A stretch of DNA of 64,000 nt, from positions 1 through 64,000 of the forward strand of contig VNKQ01000005.1 in assembly GCA_016508695.1 (NCBI GenBank), written 5' to 3'. The translations under genes and the position numbers were made by a program. The notes beneath the pieces are model-generated. The model searched no databases. It had not been told where the DNA came from and saw only the letters and a list, made by a program, of their open reading frames with translations. Shown piece after piece: positions 45,962-58,191 of the stretch (its first letter is position 1; the number at the start of each line of letters is the position of its first letter). This stretch comes from Hyphodiscus hymeniophilus. Lineage: Eukaryota > Ascomycota > Leotiomycetes > Helotiales > Hyphodiscaceae.

Positions 45962-46996
45962 TGTTATTTTAATGAGATAAAGATGTATGTTCAGTTGATT
46001 TAAGTACACTACTTGTAAACCTTTTACTGCAAGACTGTTGGTCCACTGGCAGTAAAGTTGGAACAAAGAAGCTGAGAGTCAGCATTCGATACCGCATGCA
46101 GATAAAGGAATAAAGGCACAGTTGTTCAGGCTTCGAGGACAACTTTTGTGGCTTTTTTCCAAGCAAGGCGAGGAATCGCACTACGATTCTACGACAAGTG
46201 TCAAAGGACATTCGTAGACCCTTACCGATAGTGGCTCTGAGCTTTTCCATCCCTAGTACCGCTCGACTTCCCAATGAAATGGGTAAGCCTGTAATGGGAA
46301 TCCTTCTAAGGAGAAATAATTCGAACATCAGGCCCTGCTATATGCAAAGATTCCTTTGTTTATGAACCTTGAAGGTCTGCGTCACCTTATTTTATATCGC
46401 TGTCCTCAAAATACAAACAACAATAAAGTATTGCTTCAGCAATATTGAAGTGATAGGAAAGCGTAATCTATAGCTGCTCGAGGGGAGCCAAAGCACGTTC
46501 AAAATATTTTGAACTTCCGGAAAAGAGTAATACAATAATCAAGGCTTTTAAAATAACCACTGAAAGTCTGAAAAGGGCTATATTCATATTGTAAAATCTA
46601 TAGGAAATTGCAGGTGGTTTTGAAAGGTATCTATACCGATGAAATGACACCTCGCGGGTTTCAAAGATGCGAAAGTATAGGAGGATCACTTCTTGGTTTC
46701 AAATCATTGATCTGAAGACTGAATCCGTTTACAATAAAAATCTCCTCAGTTCCTGCAACAAAGGCCCAGCGAATCACTTTCGGCGTTTCATCCAAGGTAA
46801 ACAGCGTGGAAGAGATGAACCGTAATATCAAGGTTGTCATCTCAGTTTGCAACTGCATGATAATTTTTCAACATGATTGGATTGGCCCCTCAATGTTTCA
46901 AGAAACTCCTCCTTAGTACTCGATCAACATCTGCCCTACGGAACCCAGCTGCTCTGCCCAAGCAAACTGCGACGTCTATCAGGCCTACAATCAGAA
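45962..46996. other. Intergenic, nothing convincing
   Basis: About 1.03 kb with a 119-codon minus-strand frame at 45969-46328 that lacks motifs. It overlaps the probable promoter of paralogue B. Confidence 0.45.
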
Positions 46997-49026
46997 TTAG
47001 CGTCTCCTACTTTCCCTAGCATGAGATAATGGTTTCTCACCTGTGGTAAAAAGATCAACATCCACGTAATATTCCGACCCCGATTTTGTAAACCGCTCGG
47101 CGTCAAGGTAGGGGCAACATTGATCTGGCTCTGTATCCAAAGGTTCCGTCATTTCGACAGTATCGGCCATGGGCCAAGCTGCTGGAATGTTGAATTTGCT
47201 ATCGGCGTCGAAGAGTGTATTTGTAGTGCTCGAGTCTGGTTGCCACTTCGATCCGTAAGGCACACGAGGGGCGGTCTGCATTACTCGTCCCTCTGCCATC
47301 GACGCACTTCCCAGTACCTCTCGTGAGTTTTCAGAAAGAAGTCGTTCTTGCAACACTCCTGGATGAGCATGCATCAGAGCTTCATCGCAGCCCTCCTTCA
47401 GCGAATATCCCAAACTTTCCACGTACCCTTTGACCTTCCCGGCCTCGATCCAATAACCCCATTCGTCGCTGCCAGCCCCCATATCATCAAGCACGTCAGG
47501 AGCAGTGTTCCACGCCTGCCTGTCGAGTTCCGAAACGGGGTCATTGATGAGTCCAAGATAGGCTCTGAATTTCCCAATCAATGTCTCCTTGCTTCGGGAG
47601 CAGAGACAGAACCCGAAGCAGCGCTCTACCTGTGCAGGAGGAGCGCTGTCGTTGGTGAGGACTCTGAATGCGTATTCCCAAAGGAGGCGGACGAGGCGCC
47701 GCGAGAACGTCGGCTCCAGGTAGGCGACGCTGGCCGGGAGTGGCAGGGTACCGAACAGAGACGTGACGGTGGTGATTCGAGGGATTTTGTTCCTGCGTTG
47801 GACACTGCGTACAACTTGGGAGTGGGCTCGCGGCGGCTCTTCGACCAGGGCTACGCTGCGTTGATGACTGTCCCATGGTCCAGCGACTTTGGGCCCAACG
47901 GACCCGGCTTCTTCACCATGGCAGCCTGTCAGTTGCGCTGAAACCCTTGAAATATCCATGTTGAGATTGGGCAGCTGCATACTTTGCCCGCCTTCTGTGT
48001 ATAACTGCTCGTGTTCAGCGACGCCCAAGCCACTGGGGTTCAAAGTATGGGCAGGTCCATTGTCTTCGAGCACATGTTCTGGTAGCAGCTCGGCAGAAGA
48101 CTGAGTGATGAAGTTCTTTACTGTCGCAAGTAGAATAAGCGGCAGCTCTTCGACATCTGACTTTCTGCTAGCTGTAGACTCATACATATTGACCAAAGCT
48201 GCACTGAGCTCCTTCAGACGCTTGTTCTCTTCTCTTAGGGAAGCTATAGTCTTCTCTTTCGGATCCCGTACCTTCCTTTGCAATATGCGTGATTTCTGTT
48301 TCTAGACATGGATGATTTCAGTACTCGATTATATCGCAGTGCAGCATTGAGAAACAGCTTACCTCATCTGTGCCTACCACACATGAAGTTCTCTTTGGTC
48401 TTTCACGTGCAGAATTCGTCTCGAAGAACTTTCTCCTCGGTTGAGGCAGCACACCATGGTTGCTCGTCGTGCAGCCCTCGGTTGGGCTCAAAGCAATATT
48501 CGAGCTCTGAGTTTGTGGGGTTGGGGGCTCATGCCACGGCACAATGAACTGATTAGGACTATCTGATGTTGACATGCAGGAACGCAGGTGTAAGAGAGGT
48601 GTAGACAAGGCACTCGATTCTCGATTGAAGGCAAAATCCAATGAGTCCCAATCTCCAAAGAAATCCTGGGTTGAAAAGACATCAAGCTCTTCCGCTGTGC
48701 CTGGGCTGTCGAATAATCCCCAAGAGCCAGTCGCTGGGACTTCGAAGTCCTGAGCAACAGTATCATCAGAAGCAGGGGTCAATAATGGCTGATGCTCCGA
48801 AGAGAGCTCGTGTTTATCCGAGCCACTGGCTTTTGAGGGATCAATATCTATTCCTGTAGCGACACTTGACTCCATGATGGCTTTTTCAAGCATCTTGATT
48901 CGATTCTTCATCTGCATCCCTAGATTCAGTAAGCATGGAGAAGCTCGGTACCTGTAGCACAGATTGTCACGTACTGTATCGTCGTTGATTGATTCTATTC
49001 TGGATCTTCCTGCGCTCGGTCGGCAT
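46997..49026 (-). CDS. Fungal bZIP transcription factor
   Basis: Exons 49026-48975, 48919-48363 and 48301-46997, with introns of 55 and 61 nt, give 637 residues. The first splice restores a basic region right at the N-terminus (ERRKIQNRINQRRYRMQMKN), followed by RIKMLEKAIME as the zipper start. The middle is acidic and Ser/Pro-rich (activation-like), with a second heptad segment (ASLREENKRLKELSAALVNM). A C-terminal conserved block (RRLVRLLWEYAFRVLTNDS, FGFCL) resembles other fungal bZIP regulators. The last intron/exon is uncertain: a possible donor near 47042 could replace the final 15 residues. Confidence 0.82.
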
Positions 49027-50308
49027 TATGATATGGTCTGATTTGGCGTTTCGGTGATAATTTGAAGTTAAGGTAGACTGGGCGTCAATATATGGCCCAA
49101 CTCGAAGCGCTCATATATTTCAAGGCGCGAGGATGGACAGATACAAATGAACAATATGTATTTATATTGAGGTTTGAGGCAGTAATGGTAAGGAGTCAAT
49201 CTCCCCGGCGGTCAAATCTCGATTTTGCCTCCACGTTTGCCCCCAACAAGTACAAGTGAACAGGGCTGAGGTAAGGCATCTCCTTACGCTGATGAACACA
49301 GGGAAGCCCTGCCGCCTTCCCTGAACTACAGGACGATATTTTGATGGGACCGCCACTGAAGAACAAGCTCTGTTACAAATCTGGCTTTGTCAAACACAAC
49401 ATCGACATAAGACATCGTAATTCGAGAATCGAGATCTTACTCAGGCTCGCTACTAGAGGTCATCCAAGACGGGCAAGCCACTATTTGTTTATTGGTCCTT
49501 TCCACCCAGCTTTTGCTGTCTTGCAGTAACTCCGATGTTAGTGCCAATTTTCATAAACGCTCATTGGGCAGAGCTCAACGTCTCCGTCCTCGTTGTCCCC
49601 TGAAATATATCCTGTACAAATACATCCCCGCCCGCGCCACGAAAGTATTTAATGCAGAGTTGAAAAGTACACCATGTGGGTTCTAACATCGACCGCGTGC
49701 GAACGGCCAAAACCAATGCATCTGCTGCTAAAAACCGGTTGCCCGTGGCGTTTCCGTTGATATCTCGGGTCTGGCAAGGTGTAGCCGTCGCTGAAAACAT
49801 CGTAGCAACCGAGCATCTCCCCATGATTCGAATGAAGGATTGGTTGAGTGACTTCGCCGAAGTTCGGGTTGGTATGAAAGGCTAATCGGAGGCCATAGAT
49901 TTTCATTCAGCCTCTAGTTTCTGTAGGGATCTTATGTATGCACCACGAGATACGAGAGGGTATCCCTGTTACACTCTTTGGTCGACGAGCAATTGGTATA
50001 AATCGTACCGCTCTCACCAGGACACCAAAGCCAACCGTCGTAGTTGCATTGTCTACAGAGCCTCCGCACAATATCATATTCCTGATACCATGCCTGTATA
50101 CTGTCTCCCTCGGAAGTAGCACGAAACATAGAGGCATATGAGCCATTCATGGCATTATGGCGCAGCCATGCCAACGATTTTCGTGGGCATGTTGTCGGAT
50201 TTGACACTGGGGTGACGAGTCGAGATCGTATTACCGTGTCATGATGGCTCTGTCCTACCCAACCGCTTCTTGCACAATTCGCTATCGATAAAACATGCCC
50301 CGCACATC
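49027..50308. other. Intergenic or decayed gene, not resolved
   Basis: About 1.3 kb in which both strands carry frames of 60-140 codons with protein-like composition (49649-49906 and 49907-50146 minus, split by one stop; 49932-50360 minus; 49676-49885 plus). No known motif and no consistent splice model was found. It may be a degraded gene. Confidence 0.35.
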
Positions 50309-51083
50309 TTATACCAGCTCCATCTCCCCGTTCTCCACATGATCTTTCACATCTGCCCATCGTGCAACCACCACTTCTCCACGAGCAACCTCAATCTCCC
50401 CATCTCCGTCTCTGCCTCGTCCGGTAATGATCACAGGTGCAGCTCCTCCATCTTTAGAGCCTAACGCCCTCGCAAAAACCCCACTGTCGTCGTCCGGGCC
50501 TCCAATCATGCTTATACCGCCGGCCGTGTCATTCAGGTTCTGCAGCTGTTTCGGGAAACTGTTCAGAAAGCTGCCCAGGTAGTGGCTGTGCAATAACTGC
50601 TGATGTCTCGTGGCATACGCCACCTCCATCTCGCTCAATCGTGATTGCAAGTCTGGCGAGCTGAGATAGTAGAGCGTGTGTTTGTCGATCTTCGCGATCC
50701 GTGCTCGAAGGAAGGATCGCACTAGGAACTTCCAGCGCTCGACTTCGGTCTGGATGATGATGAGGCCAAAGTTCGTTTTGGGGTCCATGTCACCGGTCAT
50801 GACCTCGACCTCTTCGATTTGGGTTTTGATTCGTTCTGTTATTCGCTCAACTAACCCATCTTTGGGCCATCTGAGTTGGAAGCCATTAGCATGTGGCATT
50901 AGGCTTCGGAAGGAGGGGTTACGGTAAGAGTTCTGCTGCACCGCGTTCATTAACCCATGCCCTTGTCAAAGCTTGAAGATCTGCCTGCCCCGACTGCGTA
51001 ACACTCCTAGGCGCGTAGAGATCTTCCGCGAAAGGATCATTGTTTCGAGAGACATCATTGAGGATATCAGAGATGTCGTCCAT
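50309..51083 (-). CDS. SLD5: GINS complex subunit Sld5
   Basis: Exons 51083-50923 and 50870-50309, with a 52-nt intron (GTAACC...CTAATG...CTCAG), give 240 residues. The N-terminus MDDISDIL...LTRAWVNER.A.ELLP, then a long helical A-domain (IIIQTEVERWKFLVRSFLRARIAKIDKHTLYYL), is diagnostic of Sld5. The small B-domain closes the protein with a hydrophobic end (GEMELV). Sld5 with Psf1-3 forms GINS, part of the CMG replicative helicase in the nucleus. The intron position after the LLP motif is natural. Confidence 0.95.
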
Positions 51084-52146
51084 GTTGTACAGTCTAAAAG
51101 ATCAGGGAAATGAACGGAGAAGAAATGAAAATAAGACCGGAGAAAGAAAGAAGCGTTATCGTGGTATCATTGCTCGTAATCACAACCTGTTGTCTTGGGA
51201 GGGGAATTGACATTGAAAGATGGCGAGGCTGAGATTTGGATTTGAGCAAATTAGCGTCCGTTGTTTTATCAAATATCGGAGTGTCATTAATGGCATGGAC
51301 CGGCAGCAACAGACGCAACTATGATAAAACCATTGGAAAACTATCATGCATTTAGGTATTTCTTATCATTACACAAAAGGCAAGATTGAATGACCGGCCG
51401 AAAGTTGACACGAAGCAGCTTTGACGATCCTCCTGGATACTATCATACTCCCACCCAGCTTCCAGTGGCCATTGAGTGAAGAAATAGTAGTCGCAATTAT
51501 ATTCACGTTTTCGGGAATTCTCGGTGAAATTATATATATTTGAAAGAAAGAACTTCGTTGCTTGATGGGGTACTGAAAGTTCCAGGTAGTGATCCTTTGC
51601 ACGCCGCTCGGCTTTTGTCTATACATCAATCATCTAAGCCTGGTCGGGAAACCTGTCATTGTGTTCCAATTAAGCCGTCAGCTGGGCGCTACTTTTCATA
51701 AATGCTTTCCAACCCTCCGTCTCCATATCAGGAGAGGTCCCTCCCAAATCTCTCATCGCGCTTTGAATCTTCACAAAGGCAGGTTCGGTTCTCCGGGGTA
51801 ATTTCGAAAACTCCTTGGTCAGCCATATCCTCCATATCTGTTCGGAGAAGCCCGACAAAGTCGCATCCAACGAGGACTTGCATGTATGAATAGAGTTTGT
51901 GATCGTTTCATCGGCAAGCGTCTACCAAAATATATCCTTGAACGAAGCCGCCTGGAAGTTTAACGAGAGCAAGCAGAGCCGCGGATTGAACGGAGCCAGC
52001 TGGATCGGGATTGTGCTTCTGAAGTGCTCGAAATAGATCTACAGCGAGTACGAGCCGAACAAAGCCAAAACAGACTCCATGGGAGGAAGACGACCAGAAC
52101 TCCTCACGAAGACAAACACCTCACAAAGGCATCAATCAAGCATCAA
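51084..52146. other. Intergenic, nothing convincing
   Basis: About 1.06 kb holding the SLD5 promoter and the 3' region of the bZIP-DUF3425 gene. No accepted frame. Confidence 0.5.
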
Positions 52147-53043
52147 TCAAGCAATCCTAAAAGCCACACCCTCGAACAGAACCCTCCACTTCTCCCTGAA
52201 CCCTCTAGCGACAGACCAGCCCTCGGGATCCCAACTCTCAAAGCCCTTCTCGAGCACGAAACTCTCCATGCCGAAGATATCCGCGATGAAGTCCTCGGCG
52301 CTGAAGACGTCGCTCAGCGCGATCATGTTCCGCCGCAGCCCCGCGCTCGGGAAGCGGTCGATGAACGAGTAATGCACCTCGCTCTCCTGCAGCCGGATCG
52401 GTCGCAGCGGAGCCGGCACGTGGGGACCGGCAGGGAGGCTCCGGTGGATGCCGGCTGTCACGCAGGGGATCCCGAGGAGGAGGCCGTGGTGGTAGAGCGC
52501 GGAACAGAGGGCGAAGATGGAGAGGGTGAGGTGCGAGTGGTCCTGGCTCAGCGTGGGTTCTGGTAGGGGTACATGTATGAGACTGGGGTGGGAGATGGCA
52601 TAGCGGGACTCCTTGGTTATTGGAATCTTGGTGGATTTCAGAGATATGAGATCTTGGGATGGCTTGGGTGATGGGCTCCCGGAAGAGCGGGGTGATCCTT
52701 TGGGGTGTTTCTTAGGACTCTTTGCTAGTCTTATACCTATCAATAAATAGTAAGTATATCAATCATGCCGCATATTCGGAGTGAGATCTCGGAATAGTAG
52801 ATCATAGACTAGATACTTACGACGAGCTCTTTGTGCTAGCCTATCCTGGATCTGCTTTCTCTTCTTGGGATCTTGTATCCCGAACCCTACATAGCCGTGG
52901 AGTCAGCAAAATCTATATCTGAACGACACGCTCTTAAACCCGGTTTCAAGAACAACCATTCCCGTTCTTGTATACTGGGATAGAAAACCTTGGGGCTCTC
53001 AATACCTACATTCATCCTGCTCCGGCATAAATTTCTTAGGCAT
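52147..53043 (-). CDS. bZIP-type transcription factor with DUF3425 domain
   Basis: Exons 53043-53010, 52886-52821 and 52736-52147, with introns of 123 and 84 nt, give 229 residues. The short first exons rebuild a WFGIQDPKKRKQIQDRLAQRARRR basic segment, typical of DUF3425 proteins but without a clear leucine zipper. The C-terminal DUF3425 block is clear (SLIHVPLP, LTLSIFALCSALYHHGLLLGI, DRFPSAGLRRNMI, FGMESFVLEKGFESWDPEGWSVARGF..KW). It is probably a nuclear regulator. It is related to, but clearly distinct from, the DUF3425 gene at 29677. Confidence 0.85.
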
Positions 53044-53184
53044 CTCGGCGATCTCTCCGCTCTCTCGTCTCACAAGAAACAGGTGAACAGACTCCACAGT
53101 AGCCTTTTGACTCTATTTCGGGATTTCTGACAAAAGACACAGTCAGAAGATCGAGAGAATTCACGTTCTGGTAAAGTCAATCTG
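53044..53184. promoter_or_regulatory. Short divergent promoter
   Basis: Only 141 bases separate the start of the minus-strand bZIP gene from the proposed start of the plus-strand small gene. Transcripts may overlap or be coregulated. Confidence 0.45.
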
Positions 53185-53696
53185 ATGGATTACCAAGCAC
53201 TGCGGCTGGTCGCCAAGCTGTGGGGCGGCCTGCGGCCGCGAGAACCGCTCCTAGACAAAAGCACCAACATGATCAGAGTACCCGAAAGACACTCTGAGCT
53301 TCAACACAAATGGAAGGAGTGCTTGGGTATGTTGACTTTGAATTTGTGTATTTGAGGCATGTTAAAAATCCTCTTGCCGTTGAAGAAAAACAGAACTCAG
53401 TAAAAGCCATGTCAATAGAGCCTTGCCATAGCTAACCTTTACGATATTGGGTGAGATCCAAATCAAATCTAGAGGATTTTGATGTATCTAGAACTACACA
53501 CCTTCTGTCCAAAGGCCCCAGTACGTCAAGACCATACAGCGCCATGAAACGCCCCGAAATGCTGCTTCGCAATAGGAACACGTACAAGGCTGCAAAACAG
53601 CACTTCAATCAGGATGCAAAAGCCGAAGATCATACGCCAGGTAGCAAGAAGAAGACCCAACCATGGCTGAAAGAGGAGAACAAATACACTGGATGA
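53185..53696 (+). CDS. Small hypothetical protein, two exons
   Basis: Proposed exons 53185-53326 and 53473-53696 join in frame across a 146-nt intron (GTATGT...GCTAAC...TCTAG) to 121 residues. The N-terminal exon is protein-like (LRLVAKLWGGLRPREPLLDK, HSELQHKWKECL). The second is hydrophilic and Lys/Arg-rich. No family is recognised. The junction is plausible but the branch-to-acceptor distance is long, so the model needs transcript support. Confidence 0.45.
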
Positions 53697-53806
53697 AAAA
53701 GAACCGAAATATCCATACTATGAACATACAAAAAAGGCCGTGGGGCTTCTCACTTCTTCCAAGACAACGAACATGGTATCACAACGTCGTTAATCATCAA
53801 GCTCCG

Positions 53807-55358
53807 TTACCGCTGGACAGGATCCCAGTTCTGTGGTGGTTCCCTTCCTCTTCCGCCAGGAATCACGTTGCTCTGACTGGGTGGCTGGTATGATCTATAT
53901 CCTGGGTAGGACGGCTCTTCTGGGGGTGGACTTCGGCTCGCATATGAAGGTGGTGCAGTAGTTCCACCGGAATAGCCACCTTGTTGCTGAGACGGATTGG
54001 GTCTGAAACCATATGACGCTTGTTGTGGTGGAGGCGAAGGACTTGAGTAGGGTTGTTGTGTAGGTGATCCAAAATCGAATCCTGAGTTATTGGTTAATGG
54101 CGGAGAGGCCATCTGCCCTGGGCCTCGAGGCAATGGTCCTCTGGAAGGTCCACGAGGAGGTCCACTAGGCTGGAAGTTGTCGGAGCCATATAGCTGGTCT
54201 GAGTATTGTCTGCCGGGATTCAGGGGGCGTGATGAGTCGTTGGAGAATTGTCGTTGAGGTTGTGGAGGGTATTGACGAGAGCCGTAGGCATCATTCGAGT
54301 TCTGACGTTGAGGTTGTGACCTTCCATATCCGACCGTGGCACCATTGAAACCATCATTCGCATACGGATCATGTGGCGACGGATGGAACTCTCTTCCTTG
54401 TCCGTCCATCGGAGATTGTTGTCCATACCCTCTTCCGCCCATTCCTCTCCCTTGATCCATTGGGGAGCCTTGTCCATACCCCCTGCCAGGTCCACCCATT
54501 CCTCCTCGTCCAGGCCCTGGTGATGGTGTACCTCTGTATCCGTTCTGATCGTAGGCGGTTTGCAGCGCATAAGGATCACCGGCAGCAACTCCCATATAAC
54601 CATTCCCACCATTTCCTTGTCCTGGTCTTGGACCATAGGGACTAGCGTCATGAGCTGGACTAGGAGGTCCAATTGCTGGGCTCGCCGCGTTCGCCATGAG
54701 AGGAATCTTCTGTCCCGTCGTAGGATCCAGCTCTCCCAGCTCAACAGCATTCTTCTCCTCCTCAGTCAACACATGCTTCTTCGCTGCAGAATCCCAGCTC
54801 GGCATCGGAGGAAGTGCATCTTCCGACAGCGCCAGACCACTCTTTCCTACTTCAAAAGTCGCGAATTGGGGTGGTTCGGGTTTAGCTCCTAAACCTCCAC
54901 CCATCATGGGGGCCGGGGCTTGATATCCTTGATTTGGGAAGCCTTGTCTCGGAGGGTACTGTTCGTCGAGGTGTCTCATAGGCCTGTCCTTCTTTCCATC
55001 GCAGCATCCCCCACAACAATCACAGCATTTCAGGAACGAGAAGCAGGTACAACAGCATGACATGCCGCAGCACGCACATCTGATTATGCACCATGCGATT
55101 GAGAAGAGAATCAGAGAAACGACGATTATGCCGATTATGACAGGCCATCTGGTGGTTGTTAGTAGGCCTCTAGAGATGCAGCATCTAAACTTACTTGCAG
55201 TACGTCTTTGCCATACAGTTACCCCAACTCGAAAATGTGTTCTTGACGCTGTCGACCTCTCCTGTGACAGACTGTCTCTTCCCAAGCAGACTGTCAAAGA
55301 AAATGTCGGTCACTCCCTTCCGCACACTCCTGTGCATCGCAGCCGTGATGTGCGGCAT
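53807..55358 (-). CDS. Single-pass membrane protein with Cys-rich cluster and Pro/Gly-rich tail
   Basis: Exons 55358-55195 and 55148-53807, with a 46-nt intron (GTAAGT...CTAAC...CCAG), give 501 residues. The N-terminal 55 residues end in WGNCMAKTYCKW. One transmembrane helix follows (about residues 57-75, VIIGIIVVSLILFSIAWCII). Directly after it is a dense cysteine cluster (CACCGMSCCCTCFSF..CCDCCGGCC), possibly palmitoylated or metal-binding. The remaining 390 residues are low-complexity, rich in Gly, Pro, Gln, Ser and Tyr. Similar proteins are common in ascomycetes; the function is not established to my knowledge. Confidence 0.85.
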
Positions 55359-56717
55359 CTTGTATGGCTTGGCCGTATCGTAGAAGAGCGAGTCTGTTGT
55401 GCAGCTTGATCTGTCGCAGATTTTTCTCTTGATTTTTCTTCTCTCCTTGAGGTTCGTCCCAAGCAGACTCCGACTGTGTGATCAGACGTAGATCGTCGCA
55501 CTCCGTCCCTTGTCAGCCTTCAATTTGGTTCTCCCAGATCGTCGCGCTGATCGCCTTTGTTCCTGTCTCTCATCCAAGTCCTGTCGCGTACCAAGAAGAA
55601 TCTGTGGGCACGTTATGGCAACAATTCCGACCCGGATCCCTCGCATTCAGGTAAATTGTCGGGCGTCGTCGAGTGCCGGATCTCGAGGTCCGAAGGTGAA
55701 ACCACTTCGCTGGGCTGTGCAGCTCCTTGGTAACAATAGACCGACCCCTCCAAATCGGGATTTGCCCAGCTTGTGAGCTGGAAACAATAGGATAGGAAGT
55801 TCTAGGTGGGAAGAGCTCTGCGCATAATCAAATGCGCTTTGTTCCTATCGTCACGAATAAATGAATGAATGAATGACAAATAGTTGGATGACAGACAAGA
55901 ATGGAGTGCAGAGGAGGGAACTTTGGTGGACTTTTGCGCCTCTCTTCATTTCCCGGCGTCTTGGAAGCATCGAAACCCCTGACTAGCAAAGTCACGAGAT
56001 AACGAATCCTGGGGAGACGATGTGGCGTCGGGGTGTGCCGCAGTTCCTCGATTGTCGACTTCCATGGGATCAACTCTGGTAAGTAAGCCGCGCGTTCAGG
56101 AAGAGGCTGGGTGCGCAGGGCGAAGGCGAAATGTTTTACGAACGGGTGGAAAGACCACGTAGCAGTAATTGTACGAAAATACGAGTATGGAAGGATCTGG
56201 TGTGGTTTTCTCGGACATTTACAGCTTGGTATTTGATATGGCTATGCCGAGTCATGATCTCAGGCCTCTTGAGTAGGAGCAGCAACTTTCTTATAATCTT
56301 TTGATGGGAAGTAAATCCTGGATCTTGATTGATGGCAATTATTGTTCGATCAGCCTCTGTATTAACAGATACCTCCAAATATTCGAGCATGCGAGAATCC
56401 TTGTGACGAAGTCAGAAATGCATTTTCCATGGTACTGCTAGTCACGAGAGCCTCACGACACAAGCTTGCAAGTAAATATATTAATCCTTTTGATTGTAAT
56501 ATTTAGGGAATTAAAGAATCGCTTGTAATCGTACGTTGACCTTCCTTTCCTTTGTGCTCGGAATAAAAGCGCAAATCATACCAACGCCATCTGCGCCATC
56601 GTTAGTTTACATTGACGAGGCGTTATCATGTGAAAAATCCACCCATCCACAGCTTCCCCCAGCGGAAGATGCCCAGTCGTCCACCATTAAATTCCCATGT
56701 CTGCCTCAAATATCGCC
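55359..56717. other. Intergenic, nothing convincing
   Basis: About 1.36 kb with a short GAAT microsatellite near 55858-55873. Contains the promoter of the Cys-rich membrane protein gene. Confidence 0.5.
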
Positions 56718-57373
56718 TTATCTGACAACGTACTCGCCTTTTCCAGGTGGTGGCCCGGCTGGAGCAGTATAGACAGGATCACCCCCGCGCTGGGGCTGGT
56801 ACGCATTGGTAGGTTGTTGCAATTCAATCCCAGACTGTTGTCCATGGCCGTAATATCCATCATTGCTGTTGAAGGTATTGCCCGTTGCGTTGTTTTCGAC
56901 CTGGGGAGAGTAAGGAGGGGCCGGAGCGCCGCCGTGGTAGGGTTGGTTTGCATAGTATTGGCCATTCTGTTGTCCTTGTCCTTGTCCGTACTTGCTGTAG
57001 CCGGGTGTTGGCATCCACGCAGTTCCGTACATTGGGGGTGCTCCACGGCGACGGCGTCTGCGGTTGTTGAAGCATCTAAGGCGGGTTAGTGAGAACTGAT
57101 GTGAGGACATAGGAGACGTACGAGAAGGCCAGAGCGAGGATGATGAATGCGACGATGATTACTGCCAGTGCGACCCATCTTCCCCAACTGTTCCATCCAG
57201 AGTAGTTGCAGTCGTCATAATAATCGTTGCAACTGTGGAATGTTAGAAGGACATACGTGAAACGGAGTTGGGTTTGGTGTTGAAGGACTCTATTGTATGA
57301 ATCTCCTCTGATTAGACTGGTGAACTTACTAGTATCTCTTGCCCAACACAGCTGTCATCAAAGTCGGAGCCAT
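56718..57373 (-). CDS. RCR-type (Congo red resistance) membrane protein
   Basis: Exons 57373-57330, 57232-57122 and 57075-56718, with introns of 97 and 46 nt, give 170 residues. A lumenal N-terminus with paired cysteines (YYCNDYYDDCNYSGW) precedes one transmembrane helix (about 34-52, WVALAVIIVAFIILALAFS). Then come CFNNRRRRRR and a Pro/Gln/Tyr-rich tail with GAPP and PPY-like motifs. This is the Rcr1/Rcr2 layout. In yeast these proteins affect chitin deposition and endosome-to-vacuole sorting of plasma membrane proteins through PY motifs. Same order as the upstream gene (Cys-rich and low-complexity tail), but unrelated. Confidence 0.85.
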
Positions 57374-57839
57374 CGTGATGTTTTGATGTTTTGATGTTAT
57401 CGTCAACTGTGGCAAAGATGGTGATGAGCGTCGTGGCCCAAGCTCTTTGTCGCGGGCGAGTCAGAAATATGCGGTCAACAGAGAATATGCGCGGCGGGGA
57501 AACCGTTCGAAGCGTTCGATGGCGAAAACAAAGAAACGAAGAAGAGAAGAGAGTCGGGTAGATGAAGTCTGTTTAAATGAGGAGCAGAAACAGACAGACA
57601 GCTTGCTTGGCAGAAGAACAGGTGGTGGCTGTGTAAGTACAAGGAAGACGATTCTTATCGTATATCGTACAAGGCTACGTCAGTCCAAGCTTTTGCCGAG
57701 CTGGTGCGAGTTCTAGGGCAACGCAATCAGTCAGGTGACTGTCACGAGAACTTGAGTTCGTTGCCTTTTTCGCATTGTATCGTATACGATTAATTCATAT
57801 CTCTTTCTTAGAGTTTCAGGACACTATAAATATGAATAT

Positions 57840-57868
57840 CTTCATAACTTCATAACTTCATAACTTCA
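57840..57868. repeat. CTTCATAA tandem repeat, 3 copies
   Basis: Three perfect 8-bp units followed by a partial fourth, in AT-rich intergenic sequence. Confidence 0.85.
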
Positions 57869-58156
57869 CAGCTTCAAAAGCTTTACATCTGCTGACCGGC
57901 CGAGTCAATGAATGCGCAGCCGCCCTCCCAAAGAGTCAAAAGACGCAAGCGATCCCTGCTCTTCATCAAATCCGTCCTCCGTCCACCGTCGCAAAACTCC
58001 CAATCCGCTTCTCCAACCAATCAGCCGCCTTCCACTCCAATTCTGCTGCAAGGCAAGGGTTGACCATGCTGTGAGTGCCAGCGCATCAATTGTGGTTTGT
58101 GCGGTGGTCTGAGTGCGTAAGGAGGGTAAGTATGACTATTTTGCTGGCTGCTACAA

Positions 58157-58191
58157 TTTCCATTTCCATTTTCCATTTCCATTTCCATTCC
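58157..58191. repeat. TTTCCA microsatellite
   Basis: Five to six near-perfect copies of TTTCCA, one with an extra T, in pyrimidine-rich intergenic DNA. Confidence 0.85.

Noticed and set aside
52024..52566. 180-codon plus-strand frame
   Set aside because: Antisense to the DUF3425 domain of the minus-strand bZIP gene and rich in charged repeats typical of shadow frames.
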